Below are positions 20,022 through 30,565 of a DNA stretch of 64,000 bases, one piece after another (position 1 is the stretch's first letter; each line of letters opens with the position of its first letter). The notes beneath the pieces are model-generated. The model saw nothing but the letters and a program-made list of their open reading frames with translations, did not search any database and was not told the origin of the DNA. A program made the position numbers and the translations under genes. The DNA lies in contig OX465282.1 in NCBI GenBank assembly GCA_949987705.1, positions 40,512,039-40,576,038 of the forward strand, written 5' to 3'. Origin of the DNA: Thereva unica. Taxonomy: Eukaryota; Arthropoda; Insecta; Diptera; Therevidae.

Positions 20022-22925
20022 GAACGCTCCCCGAATAAGAGGATTTTCGCTCTCCGTCGCTCTTGCAATGTGTTTTCGAATCAACTTGATTATGAAGTTG
20101 TCGATCCTATTAACAAATGCCTTATCGTAAAGAACATTATTGGCGTGAAACTTCGTGAAGCCAGATTCGGGTGTTCGGTACAACCTTAAGCACGCCCTTA
20201 AGCATTGTCTTTCGAAAACCCGAAGCTTTTCCATATAAAAAGGGGATATGTTGAACCACACTGGGCAGCCATAAGTTAAAATCGGTCTGACCAAGGCTTG
20301 GTAGCAGATCACCTTTACCCGAGAGCTTAGGTGTCTGCTATAAAAAAGCCTTTTAGTCATGTGAAACGCCTTGTTTCCCTTGTCAAGAGCAGAACTTACA
20401 TTCCTGTTGAAATACAAGTACTGGTACAACCAAAGCCCAAGGTATTTCACTTCCGATTTATGTTCTAACGCCTGTCCAGCATAGTTCGAAATTCGAAAGG
20501 TTTTCCAGTTCCTCTGCACATTGCAAGAAGCTCTGCGCAGAGCAGTCCGGAAAAGAATCGATTCGCATTTGCCCAAGTTGATCTTCAATTTCCAATCATC
20601 ACTGTAGCGCTCGATGGTTTTGAAGTCACGTTGCAGGAGCGTCTGGATCACTCCAATCTTCGGCCTCGTCCTGTACACAATCAGGTCATCCGCATACGCT
20701 AATGCGAAGCGGAGTGAACTAATTAGGTCACTCGTAAAGATATTAAACAAGAGCGGCGAGTTCACTGCGCCCTGTTGCAAACCGTTTTTAATATCAAATA
20801 CCTTTCCTGATGTGAAGTTCCCACTTTTAACGATGAACTTCTTCTTGGAAATCGTATTATAGATCAAGTATAGCAGAGGTCCGGTCATCCCGTATCTGGC
20901 TAATTTGTAGAGAAGGCCCTCGATCCACACTGTATCGAACGCCTTCTCATAGTCGATCAAGCATGCTCCGGTACACTGGCCTTTCATTAAGTTCCAGTGT
21001 ATGTCTGACACCAATTTCGACGCGGCATGAATGGTGTCATGTCCCGCCCTGAAACCGAATTGGTTATCGGAAATTATATTCTTTTCCTCAACCCATTTGG
21101 ACAATGATCTATTAATTACTGATTCAAAAACCTTACTGATATTCGGGAGCAGACTTATTGAACGAAGATTAGCAGAGTTACTTTTATCTTTACCCTTTTT
21201 GGGTATTGGGTACACCACTGCCGTCTTCCAGTGTCCTGGAAAATGGGCGTTGTTTAATGCATTGTTAAACAGAGTGGTATATATGTCTATGGCCACCAGG
21301 GGCAAATGTTTCAGGACGATGTTTGGAACACCGTCCACCCCAGACGACTTCTTATTGTTTAGATGGCGAAAAGTTAGCAGGAGATCGGTTTTCGTAGTGA
21401 GAACAGAGTTTGCTTGTGCCTCAGGAACATTGTTCGCTGGGCAATCTTCACTGAACTCGATGATTCTTCGGTTCTCGGAGTTCCAGACCTCGATCTCATT
21501 AGTTATTCTGAAGTGGTTCAGCAGGGCCCTATTTTCAAGGTCAAAATTCGGCCGAACACAAGTGTTCACCGAATAAATTCCCTGGTAGTAGGCCCCCACT
21601 AAATCCACTTTCTCCTGCTCGTCCTCTATACAATAGTTATCGTCAACAATACAGGTTTCTTCGGGATCTATGTTCGCAGACCTCAGTAGTTCCTGGTTAG
21701 CCAGGGTCCTGGGGATACGCAACTTGTTCAACCGGTTATGTGTTTTACTCCTAAAGATTTTATTTATCTGCGGGAATATGCTCGCGCTATTAGTTTGAAT
21801 AGCACGCATCTTTTTGTTCCAGTACAGATTCACAGACTGTGAGAATTGTTGTTTGAGGAGTTGTTGGAGATTTTTCATAACCGATTTAAGAGTTGCGATA
21901 TCCGGACTCTGTCTATCCTGGAACTGGCGGTGTAGGGATTTCAGTCTCGTCAATATTCTACTTTTATGTTTTTGTAGTGCGTCGATTGTAGCGTTTTTGT
22001 AACAGTCCGTACTGTTCTTTTTCTTTGTCCGTGGTATGGTTTTGTCCATAGTCTGCACAATGAGGTTGTCCATATCTTTCAGATATGCATCAATCTCATT
22101 GTTGGTCAAATTCCTAGTTGTGGGAGGTAATAGTCCGTTATTCTGTATTGCCCTCTCCATAGCCTTCTCGAGGAGTTCCATGGAGTCGTCAGGGACTTGT
22201 ACTGTTATTTCCAGTCCTTGGTGGTCGCTGTCGTACGGCACTGTCGTTAGACAGTTTGTCACGTTTGTGTTTACCCCTAGTACGGCCATCCGAGAGTCTA
22301 ACAAGCATATATCCAGAAAAGAACCGCCATTTGGGTATGATGGCATGTCCGTAGCGTAAAGATTTACTTTTCGCTGAATTCTATTCTGAGCCAACCAGTC
22401 ATTCAGTTGGTTGCCCCTGATGTTAGCCGTTTGATTTCCCCATGCTTCATGGCGTGCGTTTAAATCTCCGCCCAATAAGTAAAAATTTTGCTCCGACTCC
22501 AGGTGGAGAGTTTGAAAAAGAGAGCTCATTTCCTCTATAAATAGTCTGGTTTGGGAGGTTTGGGGTGCGTACGCGGCAATTATATACAGCCTTCTGCCAC
22601 TAGACAGAGGGAGGTATATAACGCACGCTTCTAACACCCGAAACTTTGCGATGTCCCTGCTATACATGATCTTGTGTTTAAGGGTGGTCTTTACTAGTAC
22701 TAGTAGGCCCCCAGCTTGTGTGGCATTAGGTCTATCTCTCCTAATTACCACATAATCTTTGTAATCCACTTTGTGCTTCTCGCTTAGTTTGGTTTCACTA
22801 GCAAGAAGCACATCAGGATTTTCGTTTTGCAAAAAGGTCAGCAAATTCGCCCTTCTCTCGTTTCTTATCAACGAATTGACGTTCACCGCAATGACCTTGA
22901 TCGTGTCCTCCCTGCGTAAAGCCAT
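20022..22925 (-). pseudogene. LINE-B ORF2, endonuclease-RT, open but 3'-truncated
   Basis: One uninterrupted frame of ~968 codons from Met at 22925: endonuclease (GGDLNARHEAWGN, DSDHQGLEI) and RT through ALAYADDLIVY, to ENPLIRGAF. It then runs into LINE-C DNA until a stop at 19986. It lacks LINE-A's TAA and MITE but has an internal 51-bp deletion near 22180 (LLE|KAMERA). The C-terminal ~95 residues and the 3' UTR are missing, so it should not mobilise itself. Confidence 0.88.
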
Positions 22926-22933
22926 TAAACAGC

Positions 22934-24060
22934 TTACCCAGAGATGGTTTCTGTCGTAAAGAAGGAATATACTAAGGCTAAATGGGCGTTTTGCTCGTTT
23001 AGTTGTTTTTGTAGCTGAGCGATTTGCCCTTGAATTGATAGGAGAACCGCTTTCAGCTCTCTGTCCCCAGAATTTGCTGCAGGCGCAGCTTTTGGGACTT
23101 GCTGTTTGGTTGTCTGGGCTCCAGCCGCCATTTGGGCGAAGGACATACCAGGTACAACTAAATTTTTAAACATTTGCCCCTTACGGTCTTGTTGGGCCTG
23201 TATTTGTTCTTTACGCGCCTTAATACGTTGCGTGAACCCTGCATATTTAGGGCATCCTCTATAATTAGCAGGATGTCCATTAGATCTACAGAGCACACAG
23301 AACAACTTGTTTTTATCTGCGACTTTTTCCCTCCCCAGAGGACATTCGCCTTGATTGTGGGTTCTTTCACATTTGACGCACCTAAAAGCCATTTGGCAGT
23401 TAGCTGCGGCATGTCCAAACCTTTGGCAGCGCATACATTGTAGGATGTCGCAAAACACGCAAAAAATAAAAAGAAAATCCGCATTTGCCCCTAAGGGGGT
23501 CAAATCTCAAGGTTAAAGTTTGCCCCCTCCTAAAATGCACCCTTTGCACGCCACCCATGTCTAAATTATAAAACTAGTTAATTACAATGTAATAATTACT
23601 AATCAATCGATAGAAGGTCATTGCACCTTACAGGGGCCTAAAAAAATTTTATTTATTTTTTCCCAACTTACCACATGAAAGTTGAGATACCTAATCTTTT
23701 TTAGGTTATCCAACCGGCTTTCGGGAGTCAGTTGTACCAAGAATATCGGGAGCTGCCTCTCAGTTTGACGCGAGTAAGTCGTGCTGAATTTTTTTACCGC
23801 GGCAAATTTTAAATTTTCGACCTCGAGAGATTGGAGTTCATCCAAGAGCTCCTGGGTATCAGAGTCGGGATCGAGGCCTTTTAAGAGGACGCTTTGTAAT
23901 TTTTCACTTTTTGCAGTGAATGTAAAGAATTGCGTATTCGCCCTTTCTAATATTATTTTCATTTTATTAAAATCTCCTAAACTATTTGAAACTAAGCAGT
24001 GCTTAATCCCACTAAGCCTTTTTATAAAAAAAGTTAGTATGCACATGTACGCACAGTCTG
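22934..24060 (-). pseudogene. LINE-B ORF1 remnants
   Basis: 22934-23465 keeps the CCHC knuckles (CMRCQRFGHAAANC, CVKCERTHNQGEC, CVLCRSNGHPAN) and the C-terminal helix. 23645-24040 keeps the nucleic-acid-binding domain (VLLKGLDPDSDTQELLDEL, RQLPIFLVQL). Between them ~190 bp of foreign or rearranged DNA separates KINK from DILQCM. The Gln tract and N-terminus are deleted: the 5' UTR is joined directly to the FIKRLSGIKH segment. Confidence 0.85.
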
Positions 24061-24080
24061 TCTGCTCTTGATAAGAGTAC

Positions 24081-24290
24081 AACACGGTACGCTCAACCAA
24101 GGTTTAACATAACTTATATATAAAGTGCGGGGTGAACTTTAGATGCATTTTTCTCAGCTTCTACTGAGCGTTGCGCTGAAATATTTTACAGCGGTAGTAC
24201 CCACATGGTATACTACCACTATACTAAATTTCATTGAAATCCGTTTCCCCAAGGTCGTGCCGTCCCCTTGTTAGTAAAAATACTCCTAAC
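24081..24290 (-). repeat. second copy of the tRNA-like repeat flank
   Basis: The reverse complement matches 10285-10490 (ACGGCACGACC, TTAGTATAGTGGTAG, TATATATAAGTTATG, GTTGAGCGTACCGTG) with few changes. It ends exactly at the 5' end of LINE-B. DNA beyond it ('actcctaaccataaata') belongs to a repeat into which the next MITE jumped. Confidence 0.75.
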
Positions 24291-24299
24291 CATAAATAA

Positions 24300-25048
24300 T
24301 AGACTAAGTGCCCACGAACAAAAAAAATATTCATAGATACTCTCTTGAAACTTTTTGTATGGATTAAGGACACCTAGTCTACCAACTTTTCTTCTACGAA
24401 AATGTTTGAAACCGCGGCCTTTTTCCTCCACGTTGCTCGAAAGTCGACCTTTTCATGGTACCCAAAAAATTTATAGATACTGTTTTTTTACCAATCATAG
24501 TCGCATGAGATGGCGATGATACGCGCGAAACAAAACTCGTTCGACAAAAATGTTGGACCCTAAAGGCTGTCTACCACCCCAAACCTGCTAAGTTATGGGC
24601 TTCCAAAAATAAATATAAATTTTTACCCTTCATAAAATAGACGACTTTGACTCGTCGGACAGCGAAATCGGCACACAAATTTTGTCGGACACATATACCA
24701 TGTAACTCCACTGAAAAAATCAGCTGGTTATTAATAAATTTTTGGAAGCCCATAACTTAGCAGGTTTGGGGTGGTAGACACCCTTTAGAGTCCAACATTT
24801 TTGTCGAACGAGTTTTGTTTCGCGCGTATCATCGCCATCTCATGCGACTACGATTCGTAAAAAAACAGTATCTATAAATTTTTTGGGTACCATGAAAAGG
24901 TCGACTTTCGAGCAACGTGGAGGAAAAAAGCCGCGGTTTCAAACATTTTCGCAGAAGAAAAGTTGGTAGACTAGGTGTCCTTAATCCATACAAAAATTTT
25001 CAAGAGAGTATGTATGAATATTTTTTTTGTTCGTGGGCACTTAGTCTA
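24300..25048. mobile_element. 749-bp long-arm MITE, TSD TAA
   Basis: TAGACTAAGTGCCCACGAAC... is mirrored at the right end. Arms of ~320 bp cover most of the element, leaving a ~110-bp loop. TAA flanks both ends (24297-24299, 25049-25051) and the uninterrupted host word ('ccataaataatgaa') occurs nearby at 26305. No ORF. The TAA duplication suggests PIF/Harbinger; the ends are not the usual GG. Confidence 0.8.
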
Positions 25049-25334
25049 TAACGAAATACGTGTATCAGGATTTTTCGAACTTCATCCCCTATGGTTGTAA
25101 GGGGAATTTTTTTACTTTAGTCAGATTTTCTTCAAACTTAGTAAAAATACTGCTCACCATAAATAAACACGTGTTTCATTATTTTTCGAAATTAATTAAT
25201 TGGGGTTCAATAGGTTGTAAGGGGATTTTTTGTCTATTGTATATAAAGTAACTGACTGATAGACAACGCACCACCTTAACCGCTAGAGCTAAAGGGCTGA
25301 AATTTTGACAGTACATAATATCGTGAACATCCAT

Positions 25335-25655
25335 TGAGGCAAATTACACAGCACAACACTTTCTGCCTTAGCAAACCGGTTTGTGCGTGTTATACGAATT
25401 ACACGATAAACTGACTGTTCTGCATTTTTTCGTGTAACAATTCTATTGTCTATGTAGCTGTGTACAAACTTAAGTCATTTTCGTAGACCCCGAGAATGAA
25501 ATTATGATTGTGTTAGTGTGTTGCTCTGTGCAGTCGAGAATTTTGTGGGATGCACAAGTAACAAACTTCCCCGCGACCCCTTGCCTTTAAAACCGGTTTA
25601 TTGGAATTATTGGAAGTGTTGATGGAAGAAATGTTATGCCGTGTAATTTGCCTCA
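25335..25655. mobile_element. MITE copy 1 of a head-to-tail pair (321 bp)
   Basis: Ends TGAGGCAAATTACAC..GCA and ..TGCCGTGTAATTTGCCTCA are inverted repeats of ~24 bp. The interior includes CAAACCGGTTTGTGCGTG and TGTTAGTGTGTTGCTCTG. The second copy follows after one T. Relative to copy 2 this one lacks ~10 bp near 25470. Confidence 0.75.
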
Positions 25656-25656
25656 T

Positions 25657-25986
25657 TGAGGCAAATTACACGGCATAACACTTTCTGCCTTAACAAACCG
25701 GTTTGTGCGTGTTATATGAATTACACGATAAACTGACTGTTCTCCATTTTTTCGTGTAACAATTCTATTGTCTATGTAGCTGTGTACAAACTTTCAGTTA
25801 AGCTGTCATTTTCGTAGCCCTCGAGAATGAAATTATGATTGTGTTAGTGTGTTGCTCTGTGCAGTCGAGAATTTTTTGGGATGCACAAGTAACAAACTTC
25901 CCCGCGACCCCTTGCCTATAAAACCGGTTTGTTGGAATTATTGGAAGTGTTGATGGAAGAAATGTTATGCCGTGTAATTTGCCTCA
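25657..25986. mobile_element. MITE copy 2 of a head-to-tail pair (330 bp)
   Basis: Same element and orientation as 25335-25655, a few percent different, starting TGAGGCAAATTACACGGCAT and ending TGCCTCA at 25986. No ORF. Confidence 0.75.
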
Positions 25987-26715
25987 TAAAGCGATTTTTC
26001 GAAATTCACCCCCTAAGGGGGTGAAATGGGGTCAACCCAAACCGCTGGAACTATAGGGTCGAAATTTTGACAGTGCATCGCTATAATGGCGTGGAGATCC
26101 ACTAAGAAGCGATTTGTCGAAATTCATCTCCTAAGGAGGTGAAATCAAGTTAACCCACACCGCGGGAGCTAAAGAGTTGAAATATTGACAGTGCATCCCT
26201 ATAATGACGTAGACATCCACTTTTTTAAACTCATTTCCCCCTTAGGTTGTATCGGGAATTTTTTCTTCAGCCAGATTTTTATCGAATTTTGTATAAATAC
26301 TATACACCATAAATAATGAAAAACGGCGTCATGGATTTTTCGAAATTCAACCCCGAAGGGGGAAACAGTTGTATGAGAAGTTATTTATTTCAACAGTTGT
26401 TCTTAGAACTTGGTATAACTAAAATGAAACACATGTTTTTACAATTTGTGAAACTCGAAATGCACTTTATTTAGGATTCATGTGATTGCTTCATAATTTC
26501 TTGCACCCACGTAAATTTGCAAACAAACTTAACGAACGTTCGTCAAACCCTAAAATGTCACTTCTCTTGATGACATATACATGCCAATCTCTGCTTCAAA
26601 ACTTGCAGATTTGTTTACCACATTTATTAAAAAATGCACTATATTAAACCTTTTTTAGGGATAATAACAACTCACTTTTTTTTTTAAGGAAAACAGTGCA
26701 CATAATAAACTGTTT

Positions 26716-27000
26716 TTATTTAAAGGCGTTGCAAGGCACGCGGATTTTATGCAAATTAACTATAATTGACTTATGTTTTACGAAGCCTACTCCTAAGTGA
26801 TGTTCCTTTCCGCAGCTGTAGAATATCCTATAGTTGCCAAGGTCCATTGTCCCGTCTCCTATCCATCTGATCTCTTGTAACGCGAGTAATTTTACTTTAT
26901 TTCTGGTCACTTCGTCTAATAGTGACTTAACTGCTGCAGTTCTGTACATACTTCGCGTGTTCCATGTTGCGAAAATTATTTCCAGATGCTGTGGCCGTAG
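26716..27000 (-). pseudogene. LINE endonuclease N-terminus (possible 5' half of the LINE at 4556-6456)
   Basis: The minus strand reads ATWNTRSMYRTAAVKSLL, KVKLLALQEIRWIGDG, LGNYRIFYSCGKEHHLG and VGFVKHKSIIV, the start of an RTE-like endonuclease (WN..R, Q-E-IRW, and the G-V-GF motif). It stops at ~26716. The rest of the endonuclease is absent. Same strand, same LINE type and a complementary part compared with 4556-6456, so one copy may have been split by later insertions. Confidence 0.7.
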
Positions 27001-27476
27001 TCGTCGTCATTTTTCTTGTGCGTTCCGAGGCTTTGGTTCGGGTTTCTTAACTGATGTGTTTTTTGAGGGTCCGGTAGTTAGCCCAACCCCAATGCCAGGA
27101 TCACCGGATCCGTGAATTATGCCTTTGTCGTATTCCCAATCTCATTAATATTTCCTATAGAAGAAATGTCCCCGAAAAAAAACAAAATGAGTACGAAAGG
27201 TCTCCCCCATACCTAATCTATATTTTATAAACGCGGCTGACTGCAAATTAAATTATCATCAGCATTCCAATGCCGAGTATTGAAGTATTTTTGCACCTGT
27301 TTTCATTTTTTGAACGTATAAATGCAATATTTTGCAGTCAGCTGCGTAGCTTGAACGCAGCCTATTGTAATAGAGAATAAGGCCCCCCGGTTTATAGATG
27401 TACCATCCAGACTATTACAATTGCATAAAGGTAACGCATATATAGAATTCCTGTTGATTCATATCTTGTACTGTGC
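27001..27476. other. non-coding, with right member of the 20-bp inverted repeat
   Basis: 27367-27386 is the reverse complement of GGGGCCTTATTCTCTATTAC at 4497. 'cggctgactgcaaa' (27235) and 'ttttgcagtcagctg' (27331) form a smaller inverted pair. No gene seen; the longest ORFs here are random. Confidence 0.5.
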
Positions 27477-28358
27477 CAAGACCCTCTCAACTACAGGCCC
27501 CGAAGGAGAGTTTTTCATGGTGGTCAACCCGGTCCAAAAATTCACCGGAGAGAGCGGAATAAACATGGCGCGGAATAAGTTCGGGAACGTTTTGGTTATA
27601 GTTTTGCAGTAAAAAGTGATAAAATATTGTATTTTAACACTTTTAACTGCACTTGGATTTACCAGTGAATAGTTTATTAGTGATTTAATTAAAAAAAAAT
27701 AAAAATAATTTAGTGATTAAGTGTCTTTTAAGTGTTTTAATTGTTAAGGCGAACAACTGTTTTTACATTCACGGTGTTTTTTCATGTTTATTTACGAAAA
27801 AAATGTTGAAAATTTAATGTTTTGTTTAGTTATGGGATTACAAGTGATTTTAAAGTGATTAATACATATATTATGTAATTAGTATTAAAAATATAGGTGT
27901 AGAAAAACACTTTTCTTATTCACTTTCCTTTTCACACCTTTCTGCACTTATATGTTTAATAATAATTCCATAATAAATTATTTAATGGCTTTAAAATCAC
28001 TTTTAATTAAATAATCAGCATATTTTTCCTTAATAAAGACGAAAAAAACACCGCGAAAGTAAAAGAAATTGATCACCTCAACAATTAACACACTTAAAAC
28101 TCACTAAATCACTATTTTTTTTTTTTATTTTTTCTTATTAAATCACTAAACAACTAACCACTGATAATCCATGTTTAGTTTAAAGTAATAACTTACAATG
28201 ATTTTCCACTTTTTACCACAAAAATATAACGAAAATAATCCCGAGCCTATTCCGCGCCATGTTTATTCTAACCAAATGTCAGATTTTGTGGACCGGCTTT
28301 AGCTATGGTTGGATTAGTTCAAGAGAGAACTTCATGGCCTGTAATGGAGAGGGTCTTG
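27477..28358. mobile_element. 882-bp non-autonomous TIR element, 7-bp TSD
   Basis: Inverted ends CAAGACCCTCTC / GAGAGGGTCTTG lie between direct repeats ACTGTGC (27470-27476, 28359-28365). The long imperfect arms include AACATGGCGCGGAATA / TATTCCGCGCCATGTT. The interior is A/T-rich with mirrored 'aatcactaaa/tttagtgatt' words. The 7-8 bp duplication suggests hAT. No ORF of note. Confidence 0.75.
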
Positions 28359-28604
28359 ACTGTGCTAATTATTTGAAGTAGATTCTTTCATAGTAATAAG
28401 TATTATGTGTCCCTATCTTGTAAATGTTGGATTAACTCAAATACTACATAATTTTCATTACGAATCAACTAATATTTTGTCACTCGTAATAAAGTAATGA
28501 TAAGGTAGTAAACATTTTCTCGAGTACTAACATATTCGCTATTGTATGAGAATTTTGTACATAGACGTAAATTTATGTTATTTGTTGTGATTTATCAATC
28601 CATA

Positions 28605-29027
28605 ATTACCCAGCGGGAAAAATTGGGAGCAGTCCCAAAGGGAGGGAATTTGGAGGGCTCTCAATGGATTCCCAAGGGAGCGTTATTGGAGTTATTTAAG
28701 AAATTGAATAGGCCAAGCTCAAAACTTAAAATTGTATTGATGCGATGACTCACCATTATACTGAAAACGTAAAATTACTGAAAAATTCTTATGGTACTTT
28801 AATGTTGACCTCTACTGTAGATATTTAAAAAAGCTCCATAATGCTCCTTTTTGTCTCTAACTACATCGTTGCAGGAGTGCTCCTATGGGAGCTCAAATGG
28901 AGTGCTAGCCTACGCGGACATCTAATGTTAAAAAATATATGGAGAGGGAGCGGAAAGGGAGCACTCCATGCTTCCATGGGAGTGCTCCTCCATTGTCCTT
29001 AGAGCACTCCATTTCCCACTGGGTAAT
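28605..29027. mobile_element. MITE with ATTACCCAGYGGGAAA ends
   Basis: Left ATTACCCAGCGGGAAA and right TTTCCCACTGGGTAAT are inverted repeats. Purine-rich 'gggagc' and pyrimidine-rich 'gctccc' tracts lie inside each arm. ~423 bp, no ORF. It lies ~210 bp from the ALG11 exon. Sequence 28366-28600 between it and the previous element shows nothing recognisable. Confidence 0.65.
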
Positions 29028-29235
29028 TAAGGCACCAAGTATAAGTATTTTTTAAGCAATGTTATTTGGTTATTAAGAATCAACTATTGGTCGATTTTCA
29101 TATTATTAACTTAATTTAACCTTCATTGGTACCTAAAAGGCCTCTATGGCAGCTTTTTACAATCAAGAGTTTGCAAGTTTGCTTAGTAAGGAGTTTTTTT
29201 TACTGAATTGAAACAAGCTGTAAATAAACATGTAC

Positions 29236-29437
29236 CTGCAAAGCACGTACTGCACACCACAGCACTCTTTCTCCTCCGCCACCAGCATTACAATAAGGAT
29301 GAAAAAAGCCAACGTATACGTCACCAGACTTTTTATTATTATTTTCTCTTTTCAATAAAATCCATCTCCTAAAGCAATAAAGAACAACGAAAAGCAGAAG
29401 AGCAAATACTGTAATTGCAGAACCAATTATGAACAAT
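29236..29437 (-). CDS. ALG11: ALG11 exon (membrane anchor and start of ALG11_N)
   Basis: Acceptor TTTTTTTTAG|A at 29438-29439 and donor TTTGCAG|GTACAT. It encodes a hydrophobic anchor ([21 protein letters not shown]) followed by basic residues, then [19 protein letters not shown] and LWCAVRALQ, the ALG11 signature with the Gly-rich donor-binding loop. It joins in phase 0 to AKYDNLK at 3314. No Met is in the exon; the first base completes a codon from an upstream exon, so the start codon lies above 29437 and was not identified. In this gene the exon is the last before a ~25.9 kb intron. Confidence 0.92.
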
Positions 29438-29788
29438 CTAAAAAAAATGGAATATACATTGCAGGCAAAAAACTGAACATAAAAATTTACAATTGAAGTA
29501 CGATTCTCATCCTTTTAATAAAAACTTTACAAATTAAGTCAGTAATTGCCGCAGCCACAAACGGAGTTTGTTGAGCTTAACCTATACGATTATTCATTCA
29601 ATTAATAAACTTCAGACAGGCTGACAGCTAACCTTACACGGTACACAGAAACAGAAAGTAAAGCACAAAACAGAATAGCCCAAAACCACGGTCGTATAGA
29701 CAGGTCTGTGAACTCCATATACCATCCCATAGACGATGTTTACACTGCTCCTTCTCACGTACGTGCTTGCGCTCCTTTTTCCACCTTT
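29438..29788. other. non-coding between ALG11 exon and MITE
   Basis: The first ALG11 exon or promoter might be here or beyond the transposons to the right. I could not find a short ATG exon with a good donor in it. Confidence 0.4.
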
Positions 29789-30344
29789 AGCCCTAACTAT
29801 AATGGTCTTAAGATACCTTAAGATTTTTTACGCTCCTATGAAATGTATAATACCAACTATAATGGCCTTAAGCAATCTTTCGTTAACTTTTCCAATCTTT
29901 CGTCAAGTCTTTAATGTGCGGTAACGAGCGTACAAATCTTAAGCAATCATAAGAAAAGTGTAATTTTCTTTAGTGTTTCTAGTTGCAGAAAACGTTTTTT
30001 TGCAAAATGAATAATTTGGAGTTATTAAATAATTTGGCGTTATTAGTGAAATTGGTAGAAGATGTGAAAAAAAAACTTAGATCGTGTTGTGTAAGAAAAA
30101 TAAATAGAGACAATAAAAAAACAGTTTTGAACTAATTCAATCAGTTCTTCATTAAAACTATTGTTAATTTCCATTTTTTTAATTTATTGGACGCTTTCCC
30201 AGACTCGATTTGTTTACCTTTTACAAATGTAAAAACGTCTTAAGGCTATTATAGCTGAGATTAAAATATGACAGATAATTAACCAGTCTTAAGAGAATTT
30301 GACGAAGAATCTTATGATGTCTTAAGATCATTATAGTTAGGGCT
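29789..30344 (+). mobile_element. internally deleted Harbinger-like element (556 bp)
   Basis: TIRs AGCCCTAACTATAATGGTCT / AGATCATTATAGTTAGGGCT, each flanked by TTT (29786-29788, 30345-30347). Inside, a 42-codon ORF (30007-30135) starts MNNLELLNNLALL and includes RSCCVRKINRDN, which resembles the basic 'RxxWVRxIN' start of PIF/Harbinger transposases. It is therefore probably a deletion derivative that kept the transposase start. Confidence 0.65.
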
Positions 30345-30565
30345 TTTCATGTTTAAATCAGGAAAAATAACGAAAGACGAACCGTCACTTGGACAAGAAA
30401 CGAATGGAAATGAATATTTGTTTTGATAGTTTGAAATTCAAGCTGTTTTCATTGTACTAAGTAATCTTATTTGGACAGTGCCGTGAATTTTATTGTAATT
30501 CTATTATAAAATTATTGGATTTTGTTTGAATTATTGTGCTTAGTGTTTTTTTTTTTTGTGAAATC

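Larger units (their letters stand above)
20022..24080 (-). mobile_element. LINE-B: inverted, truncated copy of LINE-A
   Basis: Minus-strand copy closely matching LINE-A. The 5' end (TTGTACTCTT, 24071-24080) abuts the same tRNA-like flank as LINE-A but ~28 bp earlier in it. The 3' end stops in ORF2 at GGAGCGTTC (20022-20030), ~290 bp before the LINE-A stop, against LINE-C. A deletion removes the first ~220 codons of ORF1, and a ~190-bp stretch at 23462-23650 interrupts the rest. Confidence 0.87.
25052..26715. repeat. degenerate tandem repeats, no gene
   Basis: Units of ~110-130 bp recur around 25250-25334, 25987-26105 and 26106-26220. They share 'aaattttgacagtgcat..ctataatg.cgt', 'gaaattcaccccctaagggggtgaaat' and 'gatccact'. 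The two-copy MITE at 25335-25986 interrupts them. From 26370 to 26715 the DNA is A/T-rich with nothing recognised. Confidence 0.55.

Noticed and set aside
25250..26220. CRISPR-like or regulated repeat array
   Set aside because: Units are degenerate ~110-bp insect repeats without constant direct repeats or unique spacers.
4497..27386. A 22.9-kb autonomous giant element (Maverick-like) bounded by 20-bp TIRs
   Set aside because: No polymerase, packaging or integrase genes lie inside; no matching flanking duplication; the contents are unrelated nested elements.
30007..30135. 42-aa ORF as an independent small gene
   Set aside because: Lies inside TIRs and resembles the start of a Harbinger transposase; treated as part of that element.
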